Below are positions 1 to 6,736 of a stretch of DNA of 13,520 nt, piece by piece. The notes beneath the pieces were generated by a model. The model had not been told where the DNA came from. It did not search any database and was given only the letters and a program-made list of their open reading frames with translations. Source of the DNA: Scatosoma sp045656625 (lineage in GTDB: Bacteria > Bacillota > Clostridia > Christensenellales > Borkfalkiaceae); contig JAZORL010000140.1 in the NCBI GenBank assembly GCA_045656625.1, positions 1 to 13,520 of the forward strand, given 5' to 3'. Position 1 is the stretch's first letter. Every line of letters begins with the position of its first letter. The position numbers were made by a program, and so were the translations under genes.

Positions 1-611
1 CTCGTATCAAGAACGTAGACGAATACCTTAACACGGGCAAGAACATCACGCTCGGCGTTCGTCCCGAAGATATCCACCAGGATCAGATGTTCATTTCCAA
101 CTCTCCTGAAACGGTTGTAAAAGCTCGTATCGAAGTTATCGAAAAGCTCGGTGCTGAAACGCAAATCTACTGCGAACTTGATCATGAAGACAAAGAAAGC
201 TCGATCATCGATAGCTCCACGCAAATGATCGCAAAGATTTCCAGCCGTGCAGACGTTGCATTGAAGGAAGTTGTAGAGCTTGCATTCGACGCAAACCATA
301 TTCACCTCTTCGACGGCGAAACGGAAGCATCCTTGCTTGAAAGAGATGAAAACTACGAAGTAATCGATGAAAACGCAGAAGGCGCAGCATTCGTTCCTCC
401 TACACCTCAAGAAATGAGAGCACAAATCGAAGCTACGCGCGTTATCACGAAAGAAATGAAGGCGCAAGCTCGTAAAGATGCAAGAATGGCAAAGGCTGCT
501 GAAAGACGCGCACTTGCTGAAGCTGCTAAACAAGCTCCCGTTGAAGAAGCTCCCGTAGACGAAGCTCCTGTTGAAGAAGCTCCCGTTGAAGAAGAAAAGA
601 CGGAAGAATAA
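1..611 (+). CDS. Sugar ABC transporter ATP-binding protein (MsmX/UgpC/MalK type), C-terminal part
   Basis: This is the 3' end of a gene that begins before the window; the reading frame starts at base 3 and about 202 residues are visible. The motif GVRPEDI near the start is characteristic of the C-terminal OB-fold regulatory domain of MalK/UgpC/MsmX ATPases, which energise uptake of sugars or oligosaccharides at the inner face of the membrane. The Walker A, signature and Walker B motifs would lie upstream and are not visible. After the OB-fold comes a tail unusual for this family. It has a charged Ala/Lys/Arg/Glu-rich stretch that looks helical (about bases 405-530), then four tandem five-residue units of the type A-P-V-E/D-E and an acidic end. 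Family members normally stop soon after the OB-fold. The family call is firm; which sugar and which permease it serves cannot be told from here. Confidence 0.85.
   Translation, partial: RIKNVDEYLNTGKNITLGVRPEDIHQDQMFISNSPETVVKARIEVIEKLGAETQIYCELDHEDKESSIIDSSTQMIAKISSRADVALKEVVELAFDANHIHLFDGETEASLLERDENYEVIDENAEGAAFVPPTPQEMRAQIEATRVITKEMKAQARKDARMAKAAERRALAEAAKQAPVEEAPVDEAPVEEAPVEEEKTEE
534..593 (+). repeat. Four tandem 15-nt units encoding an Ala-Pro-Val-Glu-Glu repeat
   Basis: Four consecutive 15-base units start at 534, 549, 564 and 579, each close to GCTCCCGTTGAAGAA. Units 1 and 4 are identical and units 2 and 3 differ at a few bases. They encode A-P-V-E-E, A-P-V-D-E, A-P-V-E-E and A-P-V-E-E near the C-terminus of the ABC ATPase. 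Such short in-frame repeats can change copy number by slippage. Confidence 0.9.
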
Positions 612-627
612 TTAAAGAACAAATAAG

Positions 628-658
628 AACACGCTCGTTGCAAAACGAGCGTGTTTTT
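628..658. terminator. Rho-independent terminator between convergent genes
   Basis: A perfect 12-bp stem (628-639 with 644-655) closes on a GCAA tetraloop and runs into a T tract (654-658). It lies between the stop of the ABC ATPase gene and the stop of spoIIE, which converge here. The plus-strand T tract is clear. On the minus strand the hairpin is followed by a less regular T-rich stretch, so it probably also ends the spoIIE transcript. Confidence 0.88.
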
Positions 659-662
659 CATT

Positions 663-2984
663 TCAAGCTACGTGGTTGCGGAAAAGTCGTACGGCAACGG
701 CGGTCATATCGTCTTTGGCGATGCCGTTTTGGATACGTAAGGCGGCTTGAAGGAGTCCGTCGGTGAGCTGTTGCGGGTTCCCAATCGGGAGCGCACGCAA
801 ATGCTCGTATAAATCGGTCGCCGAGCCAAACGCGTCCACCACGCCGTCGCTTAAAAATAGGAGTACGTCGTTTTCTAAAAGAGCGTAGGAATTGGCGTCG
901 GGGCGTAAAGATTCCAAAATCCCGAGCGGTAGAGAGGCGCTTTCAAGCACTTTGACGGTATTTCCAGATAAAATAAACCCGAGTGGAGACCCAATTTTAA
1001 TAATATCTGCATTGCCGTTGTCCAAATCGACAATCGCAAGGTCTACACAAGCGAACCGCTCTTCCTTATTAAAAGTGAGGAGCTTGTTGACGGTGGAAAG
1101 GACAAGCTCGGACGGCATTTTTGCACGATAAAAGCTTTCTAAAAGAGAAACGGTGTTTTCGGAAATCCGTTTTGCGTATTCACCGCTACCCATACCGTCC
1201 GCAAGCGTGACCATAAATCTTCGCTCGTCGATTTTGATAACGGAATGGGAATCGCCGCTCGCCGAAGAACCGCTTTTTTTCAAGCTTGTCACTCCAAACG
1301 CCGCGTCAAAAGTAGGTTTTTTGCGCAAAATACAGCAAAATTTATCGTCGTTTAAGGCGATTTTTTCGGAAATAATCATTTCTATGCCGAAAAGCTGACT
1401 TGCAAGCTGCGCAATTTTTTTTACGTCCGCTTTTCCGAACGTGACAAGGGATAAGGTGAAGTGTTCTTCGTCCCCATAGATGAGTACTTCCGAGCAAATA
1501 ATCCCTGCCGAGAGTAGGGCGATATTGAGTAAACGTTCCTTTTCTGAATAAATTTTAAGAGGTTCGCTTTGTTCCAATGCGAGTGTTTTCAAAATCTCGC
1601 TGATACCTTGCGCTTGTTTGGCGAGCAATGCCCTGCCGCAAGCGGCGTTTTCCATTTCGGTGAGGTATTTCCGATAGTCGCCAATGTGCCGATTGACAGC
1701 GTAAAGAATGCCGCTTTGGTTGATGCAAATTTTTGCCAGGGCGTTAGGAATATCAATCAAATTGGTCTTGCCTTTCAAGCAACCCACCTCAATAAGCTTG
1801 TCTAAATCAGCGGCGGCGTTTTGTTTTTGACAGTTAGGATAGGACGGGCAATGCTTGCAGGACTCTTCAAGCACGCGCGCACGAATATGCGCGCGTGCGT
1901 TATCTTCCGCAGTCCTATCCCCGAGCGAGGAAAAGGTGTATTCGATTTCCCGAAAAACTGCGGAAATTTCAAAAAGCTTTTCCCCAACCGCCGCGCGATT
2001 TCGGTTGATGGCGATTCGTGAGAGATGCTTTTCACGATAAAAGACAAGCTTGTGTTCTAATGCGCGTGTGAATGATACAGGCAATAGAATAAATAGCAGA
2101 GTAGGGATTAAAACGGATAAAAGCGTGGCGATAAGCATATTCGAGGGATATGCGTACAGTCCGTCGAAATAGCCGTAGAGGAAAAATGCGGTAAGTGCGG
2201 CGCAGGCTATCCCCGCTCTGCCTGCCTTGGAAAATAACACGATGAAGACCCCGATAAGAAAGAATTTTTCCGTGACAGGGTTTCCGGCAAGAAAGGGGGG
2301 TAGGGAAAATAGAAATGCGCATAAAAGCGAAGTGGCGTCTTTGGTGACGTGCGCAAATAGGAGTAAAAGGAAAATTGCGACACCCATGTACGCGTTGAAA
2401 CCCAAAAAACGATGCAATCCAAGCCCGATGAGAGCAAAGAGAAGAGCGCTAAATAAAAGCTCGTCGGGGCGTAGTCTACAACGCAGGGATTTTTTTAATA
2501 GGGCTTTGAGTGCGACGGAAAAAATTGCGGAAAGCAGGAATGTTGCGGCGGCAATAATCGTTTTTTCCACGTAGGGCGAGGGCGTTTGCTCGGGTGAGAG
2601 GGGGAAAGTATAGCTTGGGATTGCGCCAAAGCCGACGTAAAGGCTTAATCCAACGGCAAGAGTAAATTGCGTAAAAAAGCCCGTTTGCTTTGGCTTTTCG
2701 CAAGGTAGTTTGCCTTGAATTGTAAACCCTATCCACAGCAAAAATCCCTGCCAAAAAATAAGCAAGAGGGTAGGCAGGTATGCGTTGAATGGAAAAATTA
2801 AGTAGGGGAGTATGTATAAAATGCCCGAAATGAGTGGAGAAAGCCCTGCGCTTGCCATTCCATAGGATAGCGCAAGCGAGAAAGGCTCGTCGTGATCCCC
2901 AACGTGCCGCAAAAATAAAGAGCAAGCCCCAAAAAGTATATATAAAAATAAACGGAAAAAATCGAGTTTCTTTCTAATGCGCAT
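663..2984 (-). CDS. spoIIE: Stage II sporulation protein E (SpoIIE), PP2C-type phosphatase
   Basis: SpoIIE is the membrane phosphatase at the polar septum that dephosphorylates the anti-anti-sigma factor SpoIIAA and so activates sigma-F in the forespore. The predicted protein has 773 residues, close to the family's usual 780-830. Roughly the first 300 residues are very hydrophobic with many membrane segments. A middle region carries a C-x2-C-x5-C cluster. The C-terminal third is the PP2C/SpoIIE phosphatase domain, with the metal-binding motif DGMGSG (Asp near residue 596) and a second motif SDG (Asp near 713). I chose the ATG at 2984 because GGAG (2992-2995) stands 7 bases before it. An in-frame ATG at 3014 has no ribosome binding site and overlaps a TATAAT element, so it is unlikely. 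The gene lies downstream of mazF on the same strand. Confidence 0.93.
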   Translation of the reverse strand: MRIRKKLDFFRLFLYILFGACSLFLRHVGDHDEPFSLALSYGMASAGLSPLISGILYILPYLIFPFNAYLPTLLLIFWQGFLLWIGFTIQGKLPCEKPKQTGFFTQFTLAVGLSLYVGFGAIPSYTFPLSPEQTPSPYVEKTIIAAATFLLSAIFSVALKALLKKSLRCRLRPDELLFSALLFALIGLGLHRFLGFNAYMGVAIFLLLLFAHVTKDATSLLCAFLFSLPPFLAGNPVTEKFFLIGVFIVLFSKAGRAGIACAALTAFFLYGYFDGLYAYPSNMLIATLLSVLIPTLLFILLPVSFTRALEHKLVFYREKHLSRIAINRNRAAVGEKLFEISAVFREIEYTFSSLGDRTAEDNARAHIRARVLEESCKHCPSYPNCQKQNAAADLDKLIEVGCLKGKTNLIDIPNALAKICINQSGILYAVNRHIGDYRKYLTEMENAACGRALLAKQAQGISEILKTLALEQSEPLKIYSEKERLLNIALLSAGIICSEVLIYGDEEHFTLSLVTFGKADVKKIAQLASQLFGIEMIISEKIALNDDKFCCILRKKPTFDAAFGVTSLKKSGSSASGDSHSVIKIDERRFMVTLADGMGSGEYAKRISENTVSLLESFYRAKMPSELVLSTVNKLLTFNKEERFACVDLAIVDLDNGNADIIKIGSPLGFILSGNTVKVLESASLPLGILESLRPDANSYALLENDVLLFLSDGVVDAFGSATDLYEHLRALPIGNPQQLTDGLLQAALRIQNGIAKDDMTAVAVRLFRNHVA

Positions 2985-2991
2985 AAAAAAT

Positions 2992-2995
2992 CTCC
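2992..2995 (-). promoter_or_regulatory. spoIIE ribosome binding site that decides the start
   Basis: GGAG on the minus strand is followed by seven bases and the ATG at 2984. It is the only Shine-Dalgarno-like sequence near either candidate start. It lies inside one arm of the inverted repeat at 2992-3004/3043-3055. Confidence 0.8.
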
Positions 2996-3012
2996 AAAAA
3001 CAGTTTTTCCCC

Positions 3013-3018
3013 ATTATA
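3013..3018 (-). promoter_or_regulatory. Candidate -10 element of spoIIE
   Basis: A perfect TATAAT reads on the minus strand at 3018-3013 and predicts a transcript start near 3006, about 20 bases before the ATG at 2984. No good -35 hexamer lies 17 bp upstream. Spo0A-controlled spoIIE promoters in Bacillus also have atypical spacing, but no clear Spo0A box is visible here. Confidence 0.5.
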
Positions 3019-3076
3019 CGGAATGGATATAGGCAAAAATTGACTGTTTTTGGAGTTTTAGGAATAAATATGCGAT

Positions 3077-3430
3077 TTATGGAGTCACGGGGAATCCCAA
3101 GCTAATTAAAATAGCGCGGTTGACCTTTACCATCGTAGAGGGCGGCAACTCGCCGATACGTTCTTTTAAGCGGCGTTTATCGAGGGTGCGGATTTGTTCG
3201 AGTAGGATTACACTGTCTTTCGCCAGTCCGTATGCGGAAGGAATTTCAATGTGTGTAGGGAGCTTGGCTTTGTTGATTTTGCTCGTGACTGCCGCCGCAA
3301 TAATGGTGGGAGAATACTTATTTCCCACGTCGTTTTGTACGATTAAAATGGGGCGAATTCCCCCTTGCTCGCTCCCCACGACGGGGGAGAGATCGGCGTA
3401 ATACAGTTCACCGCGTTTTACGTTCAGCAT
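3077..3430 (-). CDS. ndoA: mRNA interferase toxin of the MazF/PemK (NdoA) family
   Basis: MazF-type toxins cut single-stranded mRNA at short recognition sites and are normally held inactive by a MazE-type antitoxin. The 117-residue protein is full length and resembles Bacillus NdoA throughout. It opens with VKRGELYYADLSPVVGSEQG and has SEQGGIRP (about 20-27), which contains the conserved Arg, a Thr near 49 matching the second catalytic residue, KAKLPTH (54-60) and VILLEQIRT (74-82). GAGG stands 6 bases before the ATG. In Bacillus the antitoxin gene lies directly upstream. Here the upstream 170 bases hold only the pgi terminator and no credible antitoxin frame. The gene may be transcribed through toward spoIIE, since no ordinary terminator is seen between them. 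Confidence 0.93.
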   Translation of the reverse strand: MLNVKRGELYYADLSPVVGSEQGGIRPILIVQNDVGNKYSPTIIAAAVTSKINKAKLPTHIEIPSAYGLAKDSVILLEQIRTLDKRRLKERIGELPPSTMVKVNRAILISLGFPVTP

Positions 3431-3554
3431 ACCTTACCTCTTTTGAAAAAACAAAACAAACTCCTTACTATAATATATGTAAGGAAAGGGCGTTCCGTTC
3501 TTCACGTTTTATAAGGAAAGTATTGACAAACTCACCGCCGCTTATACGCAAATC

Positions 3555-3590
3555 AAAAAAAACGCCGCAGACATTCTGCGGCGTTTTTTT
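3555..3590. terminator. Rho-independent terminator of pgi
   Basis: An 8-bp GC-rich stem (3563-3570 with 3576-3583) has a five-base loop and is flanked by A and T tracts that extend the pairing. On the minus strand it follows the pgi stop by about ten bases and ends in eight T residues. The symmetrical A/T tracts would let it work in either direction. The rest of the gap up to mazF (3431-3554) is AT-rich and I see no gene in it. Confidence 0.9.
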
Positions 3591-3600
3591 TATCCTTTTG

Positions 3601-5034
3601 TTAAATAATGCAGTTTTCGTCTTTTGCAGGAAGGGAATCGAGTTCTTTTTTCTTTTCCGCATAGCCTGCCTTGCCAAGAAGTGCGAACGTTGCTTTCTTG
3701 CCCTCTTCAACGCCCGGTTGATTGAAGGTGTCGATATTCAGCATTGCGCCTGCATACGCCGTTTGCAATTCAAACAAGAACAAGAGCTGCCCGAGTGTGA
3801 ATGCGTTGAGTTCAGGAATCCAAAGGGTGTAGTTCATTCTGCCCGCTTTGGTAAGTGCATACGCGGTCGCTGCATTTTCCGCTTGAATAAGCTCTTCCAT
3901 GGTATGCCCGCCCAAGAACGCTACGTCGGGAATGCTTTCACAGCCGTGGGGGATAGGTATTTCACAACCATATTTTTTAAGGGAAAGGAAGGTGACTACC
4001 TTGTCGTAAGGACCTTCCGTGTAAAGCTGTACTTGTGAGTGTTGGTCGGTGACGCCGAGCGATTTCACGGGCGTTTGACCGACGTTGCAGGGCTTACCGT
4101 CAAGCGTGACGTTTTTGCCGAGCGATTCCGCCCAAAGCTGACAATACCAATCGGCAAGGAATTTCAAGTTGTCCGAGTAGGGCATCATAACGCCGACGTT
4201 TTTGCCTTGTTCCATCGCGGCTACTTGAAGGACAGCCGACATCAACGCAGGGTTTTTGCGCATAGCGGGTTTGTTGCAAACGCCGTCCATGTACGCCGCA
4301 CCAGCCAAAAGACCTACGATATCGATGCCAAGCACCGCCGCAGGGAGCAAACCAACGGGGCAAAGCTGCGAGAATCTACCGCCAACGCCGTCGGGGAGTA
4401 CGTAGCTCTTGATACCGCCGCATTCGTCGGAAATCTTTTTCAAGTTGCCACGGTTTGCGTCCGTCGTGAAGATAACGTTGTCCTTCACGTTTACGCCCGC
4501 TTTCGTCAAAAGGTCGAGAATGATTAAGTATTGCGTCATCGTTTCGCTCGTTGCGCCCGATTTGGAAATTACGTTAAAGCAGGTCTTTTCCGGCTCGATT
4601 ACGTCGAGTAAATCACGCATTCTTACGGGGTCTACGTTGTCTTCTACGTAGAATTTCGGGCCCTTTCTCTTGGACTTGGGCAGGTCGTTATAATGCAAGT
4701 GGCAAAGGGCGTTGAACGCCATGATAGGGCCGAGTGCGCTGCCGCCGATACCAAGCACGACGAAGTATTGGAATTTCTTTCTTACATCGCGTGCGGTTTT
4801 CAAAATATCGTCCACGATTTCCTTTTGATTGTAGGGAAGCTCCGTCCAACCCATATACAATTCGTCTTTTCCGCGATTTTCCTTTACGTATTTAAACGCC
4901 GCACTTGCTTTTGCGTTATACGAGGAAAGTTCACGGTCGGTAAAGCCTTGTTTTCCAAGGAATTTTTCCATCATATTGTTGTAGTCCAACGTCACGCGCA
5001 TAGAATTGCGCCAATCTCTTGTTTTGTAAGCCAT
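3601..5034 (-). CDS. pgi: Glucose-6-phosphate isomerase
   Basis: The enzyme interconverts glucose 6-phosphate and fructose 6-phosphate in cytosolic glycolysis and gluconeogenesis. The 477 residues fit the shorter bacterial form (Bacillus about 450). Family signatures are all present: GIGGSALGP (95-103), the sugar-phosphate-binding SKSGATSET (157-165), GVGGRFS (216-222), a WAES stretch with the likely catalytic Glu303, QHSQ with His332, and the C-terminal signature FNQPGVEEGKK (437-447) with the conserved Lys. AGGAG six bases before the ATG at 5034 supports this start. The gene has a consensus sigma-A promoter just upstream and a strong terminator just downstream, so it is probably a single-gene unit, with possible read-through from the flippase gene behind it. 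Confidence 0.97.
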   Translation of the reverse strand: MAYKTRDWRNSMRVTLDYNNMMEKFLGKQGFTDRELSSYNAKASAAFKYVKENRGKDELYMGWTELPYNQKEIVDDILKTARDVRKKFQYFVVLGIGGSALGPIMAFNALCHLHYNDLPKSKRKGPKFYVEDNVDPVRMRDLLDVIEPEKTCFNVISKSGATSETMTQYLIILDLLTKAGVNVKDNVIFTTDANRGNLKKISDECGGIKSYVLPDGVGGRFSQLCPVGLLPAAVLGIDIVGLLAGAAYMDGVCNKPAMRKNPALMSAVLQVAAMEQGKNVGVMMPYSDNLKFLADWYCQLWAESLGKNVTLDGKPCNVGQTPVKSLGVTDQHSQVQLYTEGPYDKVVTFLSLKKYGCEIPIPHGCESIPDVAFLGGHTMEELIQAENAATAYALTKAGRMNYTLWIPELNAFTLGQLLFLFELQTAYAGAMLNIDTFNQPGVEEGKKATFALLGKAGYAEKKKELDSLPAKDENCII

Positions 5035-5067
5035 AAGACACTCCTTATTATTTTTGTATCCTCATAT

Positions 5068-5096
5068 ATTGTACTCTATTCTTAGACGAATGTCAA
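5068..5096 (-). promoter_or_regulatory. Sigma-A promoter of pgi
   Basis: On the minus strand a perfect TTGACA (5096-5091) is followed after exactly 17 bases by TACAAT (5073-5068), one mismatch from consensus. Transcription should start near 5061, giving a leader of about 27 bases that contains the pgi AGGAG. Confidence 0.9.
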
Positions 5097-5108
5097 GAAC
5101 GCAAGAAA

Positions 5109-5126
5109 AATTTTTGCGCAAAAATT
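5109..5126. repeat. 18-bp perfect AT-rich palindrome upstream of the pgi promoter
   Basis: AATTTTTGCGCAAAAATT at 5109-5126 equals its own reverse complement. It lies between the stop of the flippase gene (5152) and the pgi -35 (5096). It could be a weak terminator for the flippase transcript, because a T-rich stretch follows on the minus strand, or an operator upstream of pgi. Neither role is shown by the sequence. Confidence 0.55.
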
Positions 5127-5151
5127 ATGTTTTTTTGTAGGAAGGAAGGAG

Positions 5152-6663
5152 TTATCTTTTTCGTTTTACAAAAGGCGGCTTGCGCTTGAAAAGCTGGGCG
5201 ATCGAAAATAGGAGAAGGAATAGGGCTAAAACGGCAAGAGCGGTGAGGATTGTTGCGAATGGTTCGCCGAAAAATTGCTTGCTTAGCGTTGCCAAACGTC
5301 GACCTAAAAAGCAAATCGGAAGAGTGAACAAAAGGGTGGGGAAAAACTGTTGAATCCATACCTGCCCCCGTCCTTTTTCGAAAAGTAAGCCTTTTTTCCA
5401 CAGCAAAGCAAGATTGCAAACGGCGTTGATGGAAAAGCTTGCGCCCAAACCGATGCAATAGGCGTATACGCCGAAACGTTGTGGTAAAATCAGCACGCAA
5501 AGCAGGAGCACTGCCGCGCCGAGGAAATAAAAAAGAAAGGTTTGCTTTTCAAAGCCGAGAGAATTGAGGATAGATGTCGAAATCATCGTGATACTCATTG
5601 GTAAAAGGAGTAGAGAGGAGTTCTCAATGATTTTTCCTGCCGTTGCATTAGAGAAAGCAATACGCCCGATATCCCCACCGACGCAAAAGAGAAGGGGGAT
5701 TAAAGCGCAAGCGATGATAACGGAAAATTTGAGACCACGTAAAATATTCTTTCGTAGTCTTTCAAAACGCTCGTGATAATAGTCTTCCGCAAGCTCGGGT
5801 ACGAGCACGAGCGCAAGCGAGCCGATAAGGGTGGACGGCATAAACAAAACGGGGATTACCATACCCGATACAACCCCAAAAAGTTTGAGCGCTTGCGTTT
5901 CGTCTAAGCCGCTTTTTATGAGCATGGCAGGGAGTAAAACGGCGATGGCGGAGTTCACGAGTGAACCGCCTACTCGGACGGAAGTGATAGGCAGGGTTGC
6001 GTTGAAAAGGGGTTTAAGGGTATTTTTTGGCGGACAAAGCGCGCCGCCTTTATTAAAAAAACAAAGGAGCGCGGCAACGCAAACGATACAGCAGGAAAGG
6101 GTGACTGCCCACGCTGCTTTTTGTGCGCCGTCTATGGGCGAGGAGACGTTTTGCAAGAGTATGATGCCGATAATCACCATCAAAGATTCTTCCGCCGTTT
6201 CTAAAATGGACGGGGTGAGAAATTCTTTGTTTCCCCAAAAGCTACCTCGGAGTACGGCATAGACGCTTGCAAAGACAAGCCCTAAAATAAAAATTTGAAA
6301 GACCTTGAAGGTGCGTTGATCGGTAAAAAGGAAGGTAAACTTATGCCCAAAAAAGCCGAAGAGAAAGGCGGTCGGCAGGCTTAAAAGTAAACAAAGGAGC
6401 AGCCCTGCACTGACCGTTTGTTTTTCGGCCGAGGGGGATTTTTGCGCCTTGGCTTTGGTAAGCATACGGGATACGGTGATGGGAATACCGCCAGCGCCGA
6501 TGGTGGCGAATAGCCCAAATAGAGAAAAGGCGACTTGGTACAAGCCCAAGCCCTCTGCGCCGATGAAACGGGACAGGACGATGCGATATAAAAAGCCGAG
6601 CCCGCGCGTGGCGACGGAAAGGGCTGTGACGATGGCTGTATTTTTGAAGACGGTCTTTCTCAT
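5152..6663 (-). CDS. spoVB: SpoVB-like lipid flippase (MOP/MATE-type membrane protein)
   Basis: Proteins of this group move lipid-linked oligosaccharide or peptidoglycan precursors across the membrane; SpoVB is needed for spore cortex synthesis. The predicted 503-residue protein is hydrophobic throughout, with about a dozen or more membrane segments. It begins with the family-like stretch TRGLGFLYRIVLSRFIG, then GLGLYQVAFSLFGLFATIG and IPITVSRM, matching SpoVB-type flippases better than MurJ/MviN. I chose the ATG at 6663, where the conserved part begins. An upstream in-frame ATG (6705) adds 14 atypical residues. Neither has a Shine-Dalgarno. A CATACAAT element ends six bases before the ATG at 6663, so the message may be leaderless. 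The spoVB assignment over another paralogue (YtgP, YkvU) is an inference helped by the sporulation-like promoter. Confidence 0.8.
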   Translation of the reverse strand: MRKTVFKNTAIVTALSVATRGLGFLYRIVLSRFIGAEGLGLYQVAFSLFGLFATIGAGGIPITVSRMLTKAKAQKSPSAEKQTVSAGLLLCLLLSLPTAFLFGFFGHKFTFLFTDQRTFKVFQIFILGLVFASVYAVLRGSFWGNKEFLTPSILETAEESLMVIIGIILLQNVSSPIDGAQKAAWAVTLSCCIVCVAALLCFFNKGGALCPPKNTLKPLFNATLPITSVRVGGSLVNSAIAVLLPAMLIKSGLDETQALKLFGVVSGMVIPVLFMPSTLIGSLALVLVPELAEDYYHERFERLRKNILRGLKFSVIIACALIPLLFCVGGDIGRIAFSNATAGKIIENSSLLLLPMSITMISTSILNSLGFEKQTFLFYFLGAAVLLLCVLILPQRFGVYAYCIGLGASFSINAVCNLALLWKKGLLFEKGRGQVWIQQFFPTLLFTLPICFLGRRLATLSKQFFGEPFATILTALAVLALFLLLFSIAQLFKRKPPFVKRKR

Positions 6664-6669
6664 GCTATT

Positions 6670-6677
6670 ATTGTATG
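6670..6677 (-). promoter_or_regulatory. Sigma-E-like -10 of the SpoVB-like gene
   Basis: CATACAAT on the minus strand (6677-6670) matches the Bacillus sigma-E -10 consensus CATACAHT exactly and also contains a sigma-A-like TACAAT. No matching sigma-E or sigma-A -35 is seen at normal spacing. Only six bases separate it from the chosen ATG. Confidence 0.45.
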
Positions 6678-6701
6678 GACGAGCCGAAAGAAAAAGAACG
6701 G

Positions 6702-6729
6702 GCATATTCTCGAAGGGTGTGCATAAAAT
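6702..6729 (+). promoter_or_regulatory. Sigma-E-like promoter of the LysM gene
   Basis: GCATATT (6702-6708) fits the sigma-E -35 pattern (K-M-ATATT). After 13 bases comes CATAAAAT (6722-6729), one mismatch from the -10 pattern CATACAHT. The usual spacer is about 14. It is divergent from the promoter of the SpoVB-like gene and ends seven bases before the LysM ATG. Confidence 0.5.
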
Positions 6730-6736
6730 AATAGAG

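Larger units (their letters stand above)
2992..3055. repeat. Perfect 13-bp inverted repeat around the spoIIE promoter region
   Basis: CTCCAAAAACAGT at 2992-3004 is the exact reverse complement of ACTGTTTTTGGAG at 3043-3055, with 38 bases between the arms. The interval contains a minus-strand TATAAT, and the spoIIE-proximal arm includes the spoIIE GGAG. In minus-strand RNA the distal arm is followed by A and six U residues. A transcript coming from mazF would contain both arms; one started at the spoIIE promoter would contain only the second. Confidence 0.85.

Noticed and set aside
3012..3014. Upstream ATG as start of spoIIE
   Set aside because: It has no Shine-Dalgarno and overlaps the TATAAT element. 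The ATG at 2984 has GGAG at ideal distance.
3469..3474. Perfect TATAAT on the plus strand between mazF and pgi, and TTGACA at 3523-3528
   Set aside because: Neither has a partner element at 16-18 bp spacing on that strand, and no plus-strand gene lies downstream, so they are probably chance in AT-rich spacer.
3468..3710. Minus-strand frame upstream of mazF that could be the missing antitoxin
   Set aside because: It overlaps the pgi 3' end in another frame and reads through the pgi terminator. Its basic sequence does not resemble a MazE or NdoAI protein.
3523..4527. Two plus-strand open frames (3523-4038 and 4039-4527) opposite pgi
   Set aside because: They are antisense to a fully conserved glucose-6-phosphate isomerase, and the first begins in the pgi terminator. 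No motif supports either.
6449..6736. Upstream extension of the LysM reading frame
   Set aside because: It is open but antisense to the conserved N-terminal part of the SpoVB-like gene, and it adds no LysM sequence.
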